Position numbers and translations under genes: made by a program
Notes under the pieces: model-generated
Seen by the model: only the letters and a program-made list of their open reading frames with translations
What the model was told of the DNA's origin: nothing
The model's database searches: none
Part shown: positions 36,421 through 48,639 of the stretch, in pieces
How positions within the stretch are numbered: the stretch's first letter is position 1
Layout: the number at the start of each line of letters is the position of its first letter
Assembly: GCA_022749755.1 (NCBI GenBank)
Contig: CM040447.1
Span: 15,599,087-15,663,086, forward strand
From: Azadirachta indica
Lineage: Eukaryota; Streptophyta; Magnoliopsida; Sapindales; Meliaceae
Direction: 5' to 3'
DNA: 64,000 bases

Positions 36421-37109
36421 TACAACCACTAGTGAGAATTATATCATCTACATACACAATTAGTATGGTAACCTGCCATCCTGTGAATGTCTAAACAACA
36501 TCGTATGATCACCTTACCCTTGAGTATACCCTTGACTTTTAACAAACTAAGTAAATTTCTCAAACTAGGCTCTTGGTAACTATTTCAACTCGTAAAAGGA
36601 CTTTTTTAGTTTACACACCTTTGTGCCAAACTTTTCATTGAATCTTGAGGGTAAATTGATGTACACTTCTTCCTCAAATCTCCATTAAAAAATGCATTTT
36701 TTATGTCCAACTGTTGCATTGGCAAATCAAGATTTGTAACAAGTGACAAAAGAACTCTTATAGAATTTAGCATTGCTATTGAGGCGAATGTCTCCAAATA
36801 ATCAATGCTATAGGTCTGAGTGAATCCTTTGGCTACCAGTCGTGCTTTATGACTTTTCAAAGAGCCATCAAACTTATACTTGGTTATGAGCACCCACTTA
36901 CACCCTACAATCGTCTTTACTCTTGGTAGATCAATTAACTCCCACATGCCATTTTTGTCAAGAGCAATCATCTCCTCAAAGATAGCTTCCTTCGACTCAA
37001 GAACTTTTAGTGCATGCTGTACAATATTAGGAATCTCTATACAAGACAATTGTGAGGTAAAAGCATGAAAAACATATGAAAGATTTTCATATGCCATATA
37101 TTTAGCCAA
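36421..37109 (-). pseudogene. Copia reverse transcriptase (remnant)
   Basis: The frame 37109-36606 holds the RVT_2 start: EEMIALDKNGMWELIDLP, then GCKWVLITKYKFDGSLKSHK and ARLVAKGFTQTYSIDYLETF, with LPMQQLDIKNAFFNGDL. The catalytic YVDD is intact at 36443-36454. Directly after it the sequence jumps to GCRPVDTSINPNEK, so the RT thumb is deleted. A stop-free product is not possible. Confidence 0.85.
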
Positions 37110-37322
37110 TGGATATTGGGTACAAGACCTTACACCCTTTCAGATAATAGTGGGAAGATTAGAATCATCAACATCAAAATTGGAACAAGACTCAAGTTCA
37201 AGATTAGCAAACTCAGAACTTGAAGATAAAGTAGGTCGGGCATGAGGTGAAGAATCAATAAGGACATTACCTGGAGGTTTCACAGATTCTGGGTAGTGCA
37301 AAGGATTAAAAGACCCTTTCTT

Positions 37323-38370
37323 TTAAGTTGTCCTTTGTCGTAAGTAAACAATATCAAATGGTATTAATGCTATAGCTTTTTTACCTGTTTCCTCTTTGTT
37401 AGTAATTATTGAATAATGAACATCATGACGTGGCGTTGCAGGAAGACCTGCATTTTCAATATGTAAAATACATGACCCGATTTCACTTTGTGTAATAAAG
37501 GTTGGATTTTCAGGTTGAATAATCAAGGTTATGGAAGAATCATTTGGCAGATCTACAGTTTGGAAAAAATCATGAAAACCCGAATCTTTATTTTGGTTCT
37601 CCCCAGAAGATGAGGCAGGAAATAAGGATTTAATTCAAAAAATATAACATCCATGGTAACAAACATTTTCTTTGAAATAGGTTCAAAACATTTATATCCA
37701 TTATGATTTGGAGCATATCCAATAAACACGCATTTTGTAGCTCGAGTTCAAGTTTCCCTCAATTATGACTTGAGTAGACAATGTTAAAGCACTTGCCTAA
37801 ATTCTATTTCTATTTCCAAAGATAATTTCCCTTGATTATGACATGAGTAGACGATGTCAAAGTACTTGCTTAAATTCTATTTCTATTTCTACAGATAATG
37901 ATATTATGTTATAGCATTTTAAGTTAGGCCATCCTAACTTTTAGTATTTAAACCCTACGCTACAAAATGTGCATTTGTTGGATATGCTCTAAATGAAGAG
38001 GGATATAAATGCTTTGAACATATTTCAAAGAAAATGTTTGTTATTATAGATGTTACATTTTTTCAATTAAATCCTTATTTCCCGCCTCATCTTTAGGGGA
38101 GGAACCAAAATAAAGATTTGGGTTTTCATGATTTTTTCCAAACTATAAATCTACCAAATAACTCTTCCCCAACCTTGATTATTCAACTTGAAAATCCAAA
38201 CTTTGTTATTTAGAGTGAAAGCAGGTCGAGTATTTTAGATACTGAAAATGTAGATCTTCCTACAGTGCCACCTTATGATGTTCATGATTTAATAGTTACT
38301 AAAAAAGAGGAAACAGGTAAAAAAGCTACAACATTAGTACCATTTGATATTCTCTACTTGCGAAAGAGGA
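37323..38370. repeat. Inverted pair of a copia pol segment
   Basis: Minus-strand 37745-37323 encodes the integrase-to-RT linker (GYAPNHNGYKCFEPISKKMF, TNKEETGKKAIALIPFDIVY). Plus-strand 37980-38370 encodes the same peptide region (GYALNEEGYKCFEHISKKMF, TKKEETGKKATTLVPFDILY). The arms face each other around about 37745-37970. The plus copy is fused to a GAG-pre-integrase piece (HFKLGHPNF near 37917). The segment was therefore copied in inverted orientation, with the integrase core lost. Confidence 0.8.
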
Positions 38371-40082
38371 CAACTCAAAAGAAAAGGTCTTCCAATTTGT
38401 TGGTTTATCATAGAGCTTCCAGCATGTCTCCCTTGTATGTCGTGAGATTTTTCAATGACCACACCACGACTTTTTACACACATCATTGTCAGAATCACCA
38501 CCTCTTAACACAAGAGCGAAACTCTAAAATTCAATGTTGAAACCAGGTTCAGTGTTATGCAACATGATTTTTCTCCTTGACTCCTCACGTCTAACCTCAG
38601 AAAATACTTCCCTAAGAAAAGGCAGTGGTTTCCTTCAAAAAATATGACCTCAGACCTCATCCAAACTTCGATTAAGACAGGCTAAAAACATGTAAATTCT
38701 ATTGTTTTCCTCTTTCCTCTTATGGTGAGCGTAGTCGTTCAGATTCTCCCAAACATCATCATAAGATTGATCAAGTTTCTACCATAATATTATCATTCTG
38801 TTTAGATTTCCAAAGATGAGTTTTCAACTCAAAAATTGAGAAGAATTCTCTACGTCTAAATAAAGATCTCGCATAGCCTCGCAGACATCTCAAGCAGTAG
38901 GAATAAACACGCATTTTGTAGCTCGAGTTCAAGTTTCCTTCAATTATGACTTGAGTAGACAATGTTAAAGCACTTGCTTAAATTCTATTTCTATTTCCAA
39001 AGAAAATTTCCCTTGATTATGACATGAGTAGACGATGTCAAAGTACTTGCTTAAATTCTATTTCTGTTTCTACAGATAATGATATTATGTTATGGCATTT
39101 TAAGTTAGGCCATCCTAACTTTTAGTATTTAAACCCTAAGCTACAAAATGTGCATTTGTTGGATATGCTCTTAATGAAAAGGGATATAAATGCTTTGAAC
39201 CCATTTCAGAGAAAATGTTTGTTATTATAGATGTTACATTTTTTCAATTAAATCCTTATTTCCCGCCTCATCTTTAGGGGAGGAACCAAAATAAAGATTT
39301 GGGTTTTCATGATTTTTTCCAAACTATAAATCTACCAAATAACTCTTCCCCAACCTTGATTATTCAACTTGAAAATCCAAACTTTGTTATTTAGAGTGAA
39401 AGCAGGTCGAGTATTTTAGATACTGAAAATGTAGATCTTCCTACAGTGCCACCTTATGATGTTCATGATTTAATAGTTACTAAAAAAGAGGAAACAGGTA
39501 AAAAAGCTACAACATTAGTACCATTTGATATTCTCTACTTGCGAAAGAGGACAACTCAAAAGAAAAGGTCTTCCAATTTGTTGGTTTATCATAGAGCTTC
39601 CAGCATGTCTCCCTTGTATGTCGTGAGATTTTTCAATGACCACACCACGACTTTTTACACACATCATTGTCAGAATCACCACCTCTTAACACAAGAGCGA
39701 AACTCTAAAATTCAATGTTGAAACCAGGTTCAGTGTTATGCAACATGATTTTTCTCCTTGACTCCTCACGTCTAACCTCAGAAAATACTTCCCTAAGAAA
39801 AGGCAGTGGCTTCCTTCAAAAAATATGACCTCAGACTTCATCCAAACTTCGATTAAGACAGGCTAAAAAAATGTAAATTCTATCGTTTTCCTCTTTCCTC
39901 TTATGGTGAGCGTAGTCGTTCAGATTCTCCCAAACATTATCATAAGATTGATCAAGTTTCTACAATAATATTATCATTCTGTTTAGATTTCCAAAGATGA
40001 GTTTTCAACTCAAAAATTTGAGAAGAATTCTCTACGTCTAAATAAAGATCTCGCATAGCCTCGCAGACATCTCAAGCAGTAG
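37721..40082 (+). repeat. 1181-bp tandem duplication inside the copia element
   Basis: 37721-38901 and 38902-40082 are almost identical. They include a 91-residue frame with the same translation in both (38265-38540 and 39446-39721). Each copy joins the inverted pol segment to a piece of minus-strand gag. The duplication therefore followed the inversion, and its near-identity says it is recent compared with the diverged LTRs. Confidence 0.9.
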
Positions 40083-40260
40083 GAAGAAATAGGTGAGGCT
40101 TTCCAATCGTAGATTCCATGGAATTGATGAGCCAACCAATAACAAGAGAATTTTCGGACTGCCATTTTTCCAGGTGTGGATTACCAGCAGCAGGTTTGGA
40201 AATTTCTCCAGTTAAGTGCCCGATTTTTCCTTTGCCGTTAATCGCTAATTTTATGGATTA
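39720..40260 (-). pseudogene. Copia gag (remnant)
   Basis: Minus-strand frames show NPHLEKWQSENSLVIGWLIN, MESTIGKPHLFLPTA, then VCEAMRDLYLDVENSSQFFE and LKTHLWKSKQ. This is the copia gag (UBN2-type) order. The C-terminal part is repeated in the upstream duplicate (38540-38962). Stops and frameshifts break it. Confidence 0.75.
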
Positions 40261-40489
40261 AGGCTATTTAAAACGGTTGTGTCCGTTGAGTTTTGTACCT
40301 ATGAGAGAAAGGTTGAATTTTGGGAGTAATATTCAGCATGTACAGATGTGGAAGAAAGAACAAAGTTGGTTTGAATGGTTTCAGAAGTTTTGGAAAATTG
40401 GACGAGGCATTAGAGTTTCTTTGAGTGCTGGTCGTCGTCGACTTATACGACATTATTATTAGCAGAAGAATAGAGAAAAAGATCACTTG

Positions 40490-40501
40490 GCTCTTATACC
40501 A
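40490..40501 (-). other. Copia primer-binding site (initiator Met tRNA type)
   Basis: On the minus strand tggtataagagc directly follows the 5' LTR (40502-40742). It differs by one base from the usual plant initiator-Met site tggtatcagagc. Confidence 0.8.
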
Positions 40502-40742
40502 TGTAGGTTTTCAGAAGGAAAACATCTATATTCTTATATATTTTCATAAGGAATAAGTACAATATAAATAGCAGAGCAAAAACCCTACATAGGAATTCCA
40601 CCAAATCAGAGAATCCTATAATTAACAAAGAATCCTATAATTAACAAATCTCTAAGTTAGAAAAAAAGAAATAGAAAGCTAATAATATCTGAAATAATTA
40701 ATTCAGATTTTGTTTCTTAATTTATTTTTTAAAAATCTGACA
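40502..40742 (-). repeat. Copia 5' LTR (241 bp)
   Basis: Begins tgtaggttttcagaagg and ends aaatctgaca. It is longer than the other LTR partly through a short duplicated segment (aatcctataattaaca twice near 40610-40645). Mismatches against 35480-35700 show an insertion of some age. Confidence 0.9.
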
Positions 40743-41929
40743 AAATAGATACCAAAATTTAAAAGAATAAAAGTAGGGGGACCTAATTGAAATTAGAGTC
40801 ATTAATGACCTATAGAGCTTGAATGCATAGGCCGCATTAATCCCTTGCATGCCTACACCATGCTCTTTGCCTATGTGACCCAAGTCATGTTTTTTTATTT
40901 GATTTTGCCTGTTTTTGGCCCTTAGATCAAAATAGATGACTAGATTTAGGTTATTCTTAGATGTTCATATTTTTTCAAAGAGAGCCACCTTAGCTAATTT
41001 AAGAAAGAGTTTTAGAGAGAAAAAAAAAGAGGAATTTGGCTGGAGAAAAAGGGAAAATCAACAAGAAGAAGGAAAATTTCATTAAAAGATTAGGAGATTC
41101 TCATAAAATTTTGTGGATTCAAGCTCTCCTTATCTAATTTTCTTCCTTTCCCCTTTTTAAATTCATCTTGAATTGAACAATGTTTGTATTGATTAAGATT
41201 ACGTATTTGATTATTGAATTTTTAATAATTAAGTTTGAACTCTATTTCATGTGTGACTAAATTTATTTTTTAGGGTAATGATTTAATTTATTGGAAGTAT
41301 TCATTTTTTTATATTGTGTTATTTTTTTATTTAATAACTAGTATTAAGTATTTATCATAATGTTTAATGTTTAATATTTTAAATATTTGGTCAATATTTA
41401 AATGAGTTGTGAACTGATATGAATAGAAAGTTAATTATCATGTTTAGACTATATGATAAATGTAGCAAATTGCATGTTAGATAGAGATGTACTATTATAA
41501 TTTATGTAGTTTAAAATAAATTATCACTAATCGTAAAGCGCTCTCACTTAATCAAGTTTACATAAAGATATAGTCAATTTTAATGGATAAAGTAGTTTCA
41601 ATTGATCTCGAGAGAGAGTATCAAATAGGAGAGTATCATTAACTGACAATACTTATATTAAATCAAAATAATGTCAATTGAAGAATTCAATCTAACTAAT
41701 TAAGATGAAATCATTAGCTGTAGATTTTTCTGCTAATTAAATCTTTTAGATAACTTGTTCAGTTGTGAATTTTTGTCTATTTTAATTTCTTACTTAAATT
41801 GACATTCGATTTTAAGATAAATTTAAAATTAATTATCTTCAGTACATAATAGATTGCATTTCTCGTGAGTTTGACATCCTTCTTATGTTATATTACTTGT
41901 TACGATCTTATATACTTGTGGATATCATG

Positions 41930-42060
41930 CACACACTGCACGAATCATGCACACACTGCACGAATCATGCAAAAGCCACCTGAAAACTATAATGTATGAA
42001 TTTACCGCCCCTGAAAATTGTAATGTGTGAATTTACCACTCAAAACTGTAATTTGTGAAT
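41930..42060. repeat. Short tandem repeats between Athila-1 and Athila-2
   Basis: A 20-bp unit (catgcacacactgcacgaat) occurs twice at about 41928-41967. Then come about three units of roughly 30 bp with the core aaaactgtaatgtgtgaatt (41980-42060). The same 30-bp unit recurs to the right of Athila-2 at about 57661-57710, so Athila-2 inserted into this small array. Confidence 0.75.
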
Positions 42061-42783
42061 TGATTGACAAATATTTTAAAATGTAGGTTTATCAAGAGAG
42101 ATGTTATGGTTTTACACTTAAGAATGTTATTAACTTCCCCAAAATTAAGCATTTTCCTTTATACTGAATTCTAAAACAATAATTATACTTGATAATCAAT
42201 TTTACAAAGATTTCATATAATGAGAATATCTCTTAATCCAAAATATCATTTGATACGATTCTTAAGCCACAATAGCATAGACTCATTCCTTAACAAAAGC
42301 GCAAATCAGAGGTTAGACCAATTCAAGCATCTATCGACACAAAATCAGGCTTCAACAGAACTCAACTCCAACATGGTTTCGTATTTGGGCCTTATGTTCC
42401 CATATACGTATATGAAAATCATAGGGTTGGATGTCCTTGAAAGCTTACAAATAGATATAAAATTATTATGTTTTTACACTTGTCCAAATTCAGAGTCTTT
42501 GGCTGTCAAAAGTAGTCGTTGCTAGAGGAAATTAGTTGAAAAACCCAAACCGAACATCTTTGCCCATTTTCAATATAATTCAGGCTGTACATAATCAATT
42601 TATTTGGACAATTAGATAGCTAATGAAGACGGCTACAATTTTGAAGAACACTTCAAAAAGTTTGGTGAATTAAATGATCCAAAATGGGCTGCAATCCGAT
42701 AAAGCATGATTAAGTTGAAATTTTGCAACTTGTGCTCACACATGTGAAATATCTTTTCTTTTGCCTATATATACGAAATGGTA

Positions 42784-44442
42784 TATAACAACCCTAATTC
42801 TAAGAAATTTTGACAAAATTTCTATTATAATGCAGTACACGTATGTAATCTTATAAGTTTTAAAATTTCACTCTAAATACTTCTAATAAAATTAAATACC
42901 AGCTGCTTTATTTCATTATTTAACAAAATGTAATTAGTTCCATAATTTCTAAAATCCAAGTACAAGCATGGAAGTTATATCAAAATCATATATTGCAAAA
43001 TTCTGCTCCTGTAATTGCGCATAGTTTCAAAAGTAGCACAATGATTGTCCTAGAGTTCCCCCTTGTCTTCTACTTACAAGAATCTCTCGCATCACCTAAA
43101 ATTTAAAAGTAAGAATGAGTTAATGCCTAGTAGGCATTTATACACAAAGGCAATTTTAAAATTTGTAATAAATAAATTTGAACATTAAAGCACTTCTTAA
43201 TTTTTAACAGAGAGTGTAGTAAAATATTAAATCAAAATTTCGACTTCAATAATCATATAAACAGATAAGACACATTTATATCATTATAAAAAAAATTCTA
43301 TAAAATTTTTATGCTTGCGTATTTTATAGGTATTTTTTCGAAGGACCGCTATCTCAAAAACTGGCCATACATACTTTAGGGGTATTATTCTCAAGAATCG
43401 TTATCCCATCAAAAATGACTTTTAGGGGCATTATTTCTAAGGATCGTCGCCCCAAACACTGGTATTATGTCACAACAACCATGGCCATCACATTCTCATT
43501 TATCAATTCATTTCACAACATTTCCATATAAACCTTATATTTATAAAAATGCAACACATGTTGATACAATTTTCTCACTATATTTGTAAATTTAACATTT
43601 ATATAAAAATTATTATTTAAATTCGATTCTATAAACAATTAATTGGATCAATACGTGGTAATTCAGGAATTTCATACACATTTATCAAAATATCAACTGT
43701 AATTAAACGCCCTACTTTTCAATTTTAAAACCAAAATCCACCAAATACATATAAATACCTACTTGAATATTGCACAAAATTTTTACACTCTTGCTGACTT
43801 TTCGTTCCCCTCATAATCACTCCCTAGTACTAATTTAACAATAATAAATGATAAACCAGTAATAATAATAAACAACACTTCAAACTTCATCATCTAAAAC
43901 ATGCACATACATACATATATGTACATTGATGTTAAAACATACATTCATATACTAATTAAATTATGTAATTAATTTATTAAACTTAAAATTCAATTATTAG
44001 AATTAATTACTAACCGAACCTTTTTCTTTTTTGCTTTCTAATTTGAAAACGAAAGTTTATACGTATATATATATATATACACCGGTTGAACCAAACTTAT
44101 TTTATTTAATTATTTATTATTATTTTATTATTTTTCTTTTTAACACTTGCCAACCACTTACTCCATGCACATACTACCTAAATCCATAAATTAAGATACA
44201 TGGCCTCTTAATTCCAATCAAACCTTTCAACTTCCCTTTTTATACCTTTTGCTAACAACAAAATTTATATTATCCAATAATTCTATTCTTTTAAAGTCAT
44301 AAATATATTCGTCCTAATCAAAACCTTTTGAGAAATAAATATGTTTGTCTTATAAATTTTAAACTATTATGTTCTTATGTAATATAAAGTGAATATATCC
44401 AACATGTGTATTCCAATTAAAGTAAGAACCTAGGGTATTACA
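42784..44442 (-). repeat. Chromovirus 3' LTR (1.66 kb)
   Basis: Starts tataacaaccctaattc, so the first bases are TA instead of TG, and ends gggtattaca. On the minus strand this begins tgtaataccc, a common plant gypsy LTR start. Aligns along its whole length with 50558-52224. Confidence 0.9.
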
Positions 44443-44475
44443 ACCTCGTCACCTAAAAAAAATTTCATCCTCGAA
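44443..44475 (-). promoter_or_regulatory. Chromovirus polypurine tract
   Basis: On the minus strand gaggatgaaattttttttag then gtgacgaggt directly precedes the 3' LTR, like the usual chromovirus tract. Confidence 0.7.
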
Positions 44476-44479
44476 GTTA

Positions 44480-44880
44480 CATACCCGACCGAAGTAACTC
44501 TGGATATTGGAATTACATTCGGTCCTCAAGTTCCCATGTAACTTCCTCTATCCCATGATACTGCCACAAAACCTTTACAATCGAATGATCTTTTTGCAGA
44601 GAACTTGTTCTTTATGATCAGGGATTTGAACAGGCTTTTCTTCATAAGAAACGTCCTCATTCAATATAAGGCCTTTCCATTTCAGGATATGTGAAGGATA
44701 TGTGAAAAACATCGTGCATTTGACCAATTCATTCCAAAATCTAATCCATAAGATATTTAACCAACTCGTTCCAAAATCTCAAAAGCACTAATAAACTTTA
44801 GAGCAAGCTTCCCACTTTTCCTTAACCTAACTATTCCAATATAAGGTTAGATCTTTAGGAAAACATGATTACCTATTTCA
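44480..44880 (-). pseudogene. Chromovirus integrase tail and chromodomain-like remnant
   Basis: Minus-strand frames give SGKLALKFISAFEILERVG (about 44820-44760), the GPY/F-like region. Further on come DVSYEEKPVQIPDHKEQVL and FCGSIMG (about 44670-44550). This matches the position and start of the chromodomain in plant chromoviruses. The end is not conserved. Confidence 0.65.
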
Positions 44881-45189
44881 AATTTCAATGGTCTCCATCT
44901 ATGATCTGCGTAGCTTTTCTAACAACTTTGAGTTGCAAGAAGTTGTTATCTAATCACCTTTACTTTCTTAGTAGTTTCTCTTACTAATTCAGGTCTTACA
45001 ATTGATGTCTCATCAATCTCTACCTAACAAATAGGAGATCGACATTGGCTGCCATATAATAACTTAAAAAGAGCCATTTTAAAACTAGTTTGATACATAT
45101 TGTTGTAAGAAAATTTGATCAAAGGTAAATGCTTAACCCAAAAGCCTTGAAAATCTAAAGCACAATCTTTGAGCATATTTTCTAGCATT

Positions 45190-46640
45190 TGGCTAATTCT
45201 CTCAAATTGACCATCTTTTTGAGGATGCTAGGTTGTACTAAAATTCAACTAATTGCCCATAGCTTTCTGCAAACTTCTCCAAAATTGCGAAATAAATCTT
45301 GTATCTCTATCAGATACAATTGATAAAGGCACCCTGTGCAGTCTTACTATCTCCTGGATATACAATCTACTTAAGGATTCCAAAGAATTAGTAGATTTGA
45401 TAGGTAAAAAGTGAGCAAATTTCAATAATCTATTCACAATTACCTATGCACTTTCATGATTCTTTTGGGTTTTTGGTAGCCTTCTCACAAAATCCATAGT
45501 TACATGTTCCTATTTCCATTCTGCCACTAGAAGAGGTTGGAGTAACCCTATTAGTTTCTGATGTTCTACTTTCATCTGTTGGCATGTCAAACACTTTGCA
45601 ACAAATTATCCCATGCCTCTTTTCATTTCATTCCACCAGAAATATCTACGCAGGTTTTGGTACATCTCAAATTGACCATCTTTTTGAGGATGCTAGGTTG
45701 TACTAAAATTCAACTAATTGCCCATAGCTTTCTGCAAACTTCTCCAAAATTGCGAAATAAATCTTGTATCTCTATCGGATACAATTGATAAAGGCACCCT
45801 GTGCAGTCTTACTATCTCCTGGATATACAATCTACTTAAGGATTCCAAAGAATTAGTAGATTTGATAGGTAAAAAAAAGTGAGCAAATTTCATTAATCTA
45901 TTCACAATTACCTATGCACTTTCATGATTCTTTTGGGTTTTTGGTAGCCTTCTCACAAAATCCATAGTTACATGTTCCTATTTCCATTCTGCCACTAGAA
46001 AAGGTTGGAGTAACCCTATTAGTTTCTGATGTTCTACTTTCATCTGTTGGCATGTCAAACACTTTGCAACAAATTATCCCATGCCTCTTTTCATTTCATT
46101 CCACCAGAACTATCTACGCAGGTTTTGGTACATCTCAAATTGACCATCTTTTTGAGGATGCTAGGTTGTACTAAAATTCAACTAATTGCCCATAGCTTTC
46201 TGCAAACTTCTCCAAAATTGCGAAATAAATCTTGTATCTCTATCGGATACAATTGATAAAGGCACCCTGTGCAGTCTTACTATCTCCTGGATATACAATC
46301 TACTTAAGGATTCCAAAGAATTAGTAGATTTGATAGGTAAAAAGTGAGCAAATTTCATTAATCTATTCACAATTACCTATGCACTTTCATGATTCTTTTG
46401 GGTTTTTGGTAGCCTTCTCACAAAATCCATAGTTACATGTTCCTATTTCCATTCTGCCACTAGAAAAGGTTGGAGTAACCCTATTAGTTTCTGATGTTCT
46501 ACTTTCATCTGTTGGTATGTCAAACACTTTGCAACAAATTATCCCATGCCTCTTTTCATTTCATTCCACCAGAAATATCTACGCAGGTTTTGGTACATCT
46601 TCGTATTAGCATGATGTATGGTAAATTTAGATTTATTAGT
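45190..46640 (-). pseudogene. Chromovirus integrase core (remnant, triplicated)
   Basis: Three minus-strand frames (45437-45249, 45905-45714, 46370-46182) encode nearly the same peptide: [19 protein letters not shown], then [20 protein letters not shown]. The SDRDTRF motif carries the second acidic residue of the integrase catalytic triad. The arrangement is three tandem copies of the same DNA segment, so the original protein order is lost. Confidence 0.9.
45201..46600 (+). repeat. Three-copy tandem repeat of an integrase segment (465-468 bp)
   Basis: Copies begin ctcaaattgaccatcttttt at 45201, 45666 and 46134. The last ends near 46600 (ggtttggtacatct, then tcgtat). The copies differ by only a handful of bases and one 3-base A-run difference. 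The chromovirus LTRs are much more diverged, so amplification happened long after insertion. The edges share only a short tct, compatible with unequal exchange or replication slippage at microhomology. Confidence 0.95.
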
Positions 46641-46649
46641 TTCGCTGAG

Positions 46650-47792
46650 CACATCTTTTCTAAGTTATTCCTCTTATGATACAAAATGTCTACTAGCAAA
46701 CCTTAAACCACCGCATAAATCTATGGACTACCCTTTTATGGCCTCACCATTCTTTAACTTAGCTCATACTGATTAGCTTCAAGATCGCTTTGTTGAACAG
46801 TAATCACCTTTTAAAGGATGGTAAGTTGGTCTACTAGGTTGAGTAAGAAAGGTCGACTTCTTGATTCATTAATCCTTAAATCAAAATCCTCTAAATCATT
46901 ACACATTTTCCATTTACAATAGAAAAATCTTGCCAACATGCCCTAAGATTTCCTACTCAAAGTATTTGCTCTTACATTAGCCTTACCGAGATGGTAATGC
47001 AAGGTAAAATCGTAATCTTCTAGGTTAAGATCTTTCTAGTTAAAAAGATATCAAAAACTTTTATAATCTGAGAATACTTTAAATTTCTCACCGTACAAAT
47101 AATGTTTCCATAACTTTAATGCAAATAAATAGCAGTAAGTTTTAAGTCATGTATAAGATAGTTATGCTCATAGGCCTTTAGTCGGCGTGAACCATACGCC
47201 ACTACTCTCCCTAACTGCATTAAAACACAAGCAAGACCCACACATGAAATATCACAACAAACTGTAAACCCTACACCTCGCTCAGGAATAACTAAAACTG
47301 GGTTGAGGTCAAATACTTTTTCAACTCTGTAAAGGCTTGCTGATATTCAGCGTTTTTCTCAAATTTCACCCCTTTTCTAGTTAATTGAGTCAAAGGTGCC
47401 ACTATTTGAGAGAAATCTTTCATAAATCTATAGTAATATCCTGCTAAACCTAGGAAACTTCTAATTTCTAACACATTTTTCAGCCTATTCCAACTAAGCA
47501 CTGCCTCTATCTTAGCAGAATCTACATAAATATCTTCATTTGACACTATATATCTAAAAAATTTAACCTCAATCATCTAAAACTCATATTTACTTTGTTT
47601 TGCATATAAACAATGCTCCCTCAACACTTGCAAAATAATGTGCAAGTGTTGCTTCTGCTCTTCCTTTGACTTAGAATATATTAAAATATCATCAAAAAAC
47701 ATCACCACAAACTGATCAAGGTAAGGATGAAAAATTCTATGCATCAGATCCATAAATGTTGTAGGAGCATTGGTTAAACCAAAAGGCATCAC
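46650..47792 (-). pseudogene. Chromovirus reverse transcriptase and RNase H (remnant)
   Basis: The frame 47792-47577 holds [20 protein letters not shown] and [18 protein letters not shown], with both catalytic aspartates in FFDD. The frame 47576-47292 continues with EVKFFRYIVSNEDIYVDSAK and GLAGYYYRFMKDFSQIVAPL, the RT connection. RNase H pieces follow to about 46650 with stops. The N-terminal RT part lies near 47950-47800 and is broken. Confidence 0.9.
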
Positions 47793-47950
47793 TATAAACT
47801 CAAATTGTCCATATCTAATACGAAAAGTTGTCTTTAGGATATCTTCATCTTTAACCTCAAACTCCCGTCCTTCTCTTTAGCAAATAAAACCAATGCTCCT
47901 CAAGGAGAATGACTAGGTTAAATAAACCCTTTATCTAGTACCTCCTGTAA

Positions 47951-48595
47951 CTAAATCTTCAAATCTTGCAGTTCAGCTAGTGCCATCCTATAAAGGGCTA
48001 CTGAAATTGGTGAGGTATCAAGATATGTCTTAATAGTAAAATCTACTTCTCTCTTAGGGGGTAATCCAAGTAAATCATCGAGAAATACATCTTGAAACTC
48101 ATCAATTACTAGAATAGTTAGAGTTATTGAATCATCAGCATTATAACTCATCATACTTGCCATCCATCCTATATAGTCCTTATGTTCATTATATCCAATA
48201 TAGGTATAATGATGATTGGTCCCCCTACTTCTAATGATATGAAATCTTTCACTATTAGAAAGATTAATAGTTACCTTTTTTCTTTGACAATCTATAATGG
48301 CATGGAAAGATGACAACCAATCTATACCTATTACCACATCATAATACACCATTTTCATCACAACTAACCCAAATGTGACTTTACAACCACAAACATCAAT
48401 TTCACAATTATGACACATCCTATCTAAATTTATTCCACTTCCAACAGATGTTTCAATCGACAACTTATGTTCTAAAGGTTTAGTCTCTATACCCAAAGAA
48501 GATACAAGTTCTACTGAAATAAAGGAGTGCGTAGCACCAGAATCAAATAATATTGTAGCAAAAAAATACCTTTTACTACAGCATGATCTGGTCAA
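47951..48595 (-). pseudogene. Chromovirus protease and start of RT (long open remnant)
   Basis: A 214-residue frame. FATILFDSGATHSFISVELV carries the DSGA catalytic motif of retropepsins. VVIGIDWLSSFHAIIDCQRK is the second conserved region. The C-terminal part (ELPGLPPKREVDFTI-like: LLGLPPKREVDFTIKTYLD) is the linker into RT. It would cleave Gag-Pol in an active element, but upstream gag and downstream RT frames are broken. Confidence 0.85.
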
Positions 48596-48639
48596 TCCAC
48601 ATCCTGAGTGATAGCATAGGCTCTACCCTAAACTTTAGG

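Larger units (their letters stand above)
35480..40742 (-). mobile_element. Ty1/copia element with 5-bp target duplication, rearranged
   Basis: LTRs lie at 35480-35700 and 40502-40742, TG...CA ends, with flanking 5-bp duplication aaata at 35475-35479 and 40743-40747. On the minus strand the order is right LTR, a primer-binding site like initiator Met tRNA, gag, pol, polypurine tract, left LTR. The interior is rearranged: pol between integrase and RT is shortened, part of pol is inverted, and a 1181-bp segment is tandemly duplicated. The insertion splits the Athila-1 LTR. All frames are broken. Confidence 0.9.
33120..41929 (+). mobile_element. Athila-1: 3' fragment of an Athila gypsy element, LTR split by copia
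   Basis: Only the integrase end, the 3' untranslated region and the 3' LTR remain. Diagnostic sequences are the post-pol aggaggcaacccaaga (33432-33447), agtttgggggtgg (about 33618) and ttttgctcgaggacgagcaa before the LTR. The LTR starts tgatattt at 35218, is interrupted by the copia element 35480-40742, and resumes at 40748 to end near 41929 (atatca). Without the insert the LTR is about 1.44 kb. The right end is approximate because no second LTR remains. Confidence 0.7.

Noticed and set aside
38265..39721. Two identical 91-residue proteins as a duplicated gene pair
   Set aside because: Both are the inverted copia pol linker fused to gag antisense sequence within the 1181-bp duplication, not host genes.
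42220..42525. A 101-residue plus-strand protein
   Set aside because: It lies inside the Athila-2 5' LTR, and the matching stretch of the 3' LTR is not open.
45561..46679. Three similar plus-strand frames (45561-45788, 46029-46256, 46494-46679)
   Set aside because: They are antisense shadows of the triplicated integrase segment.
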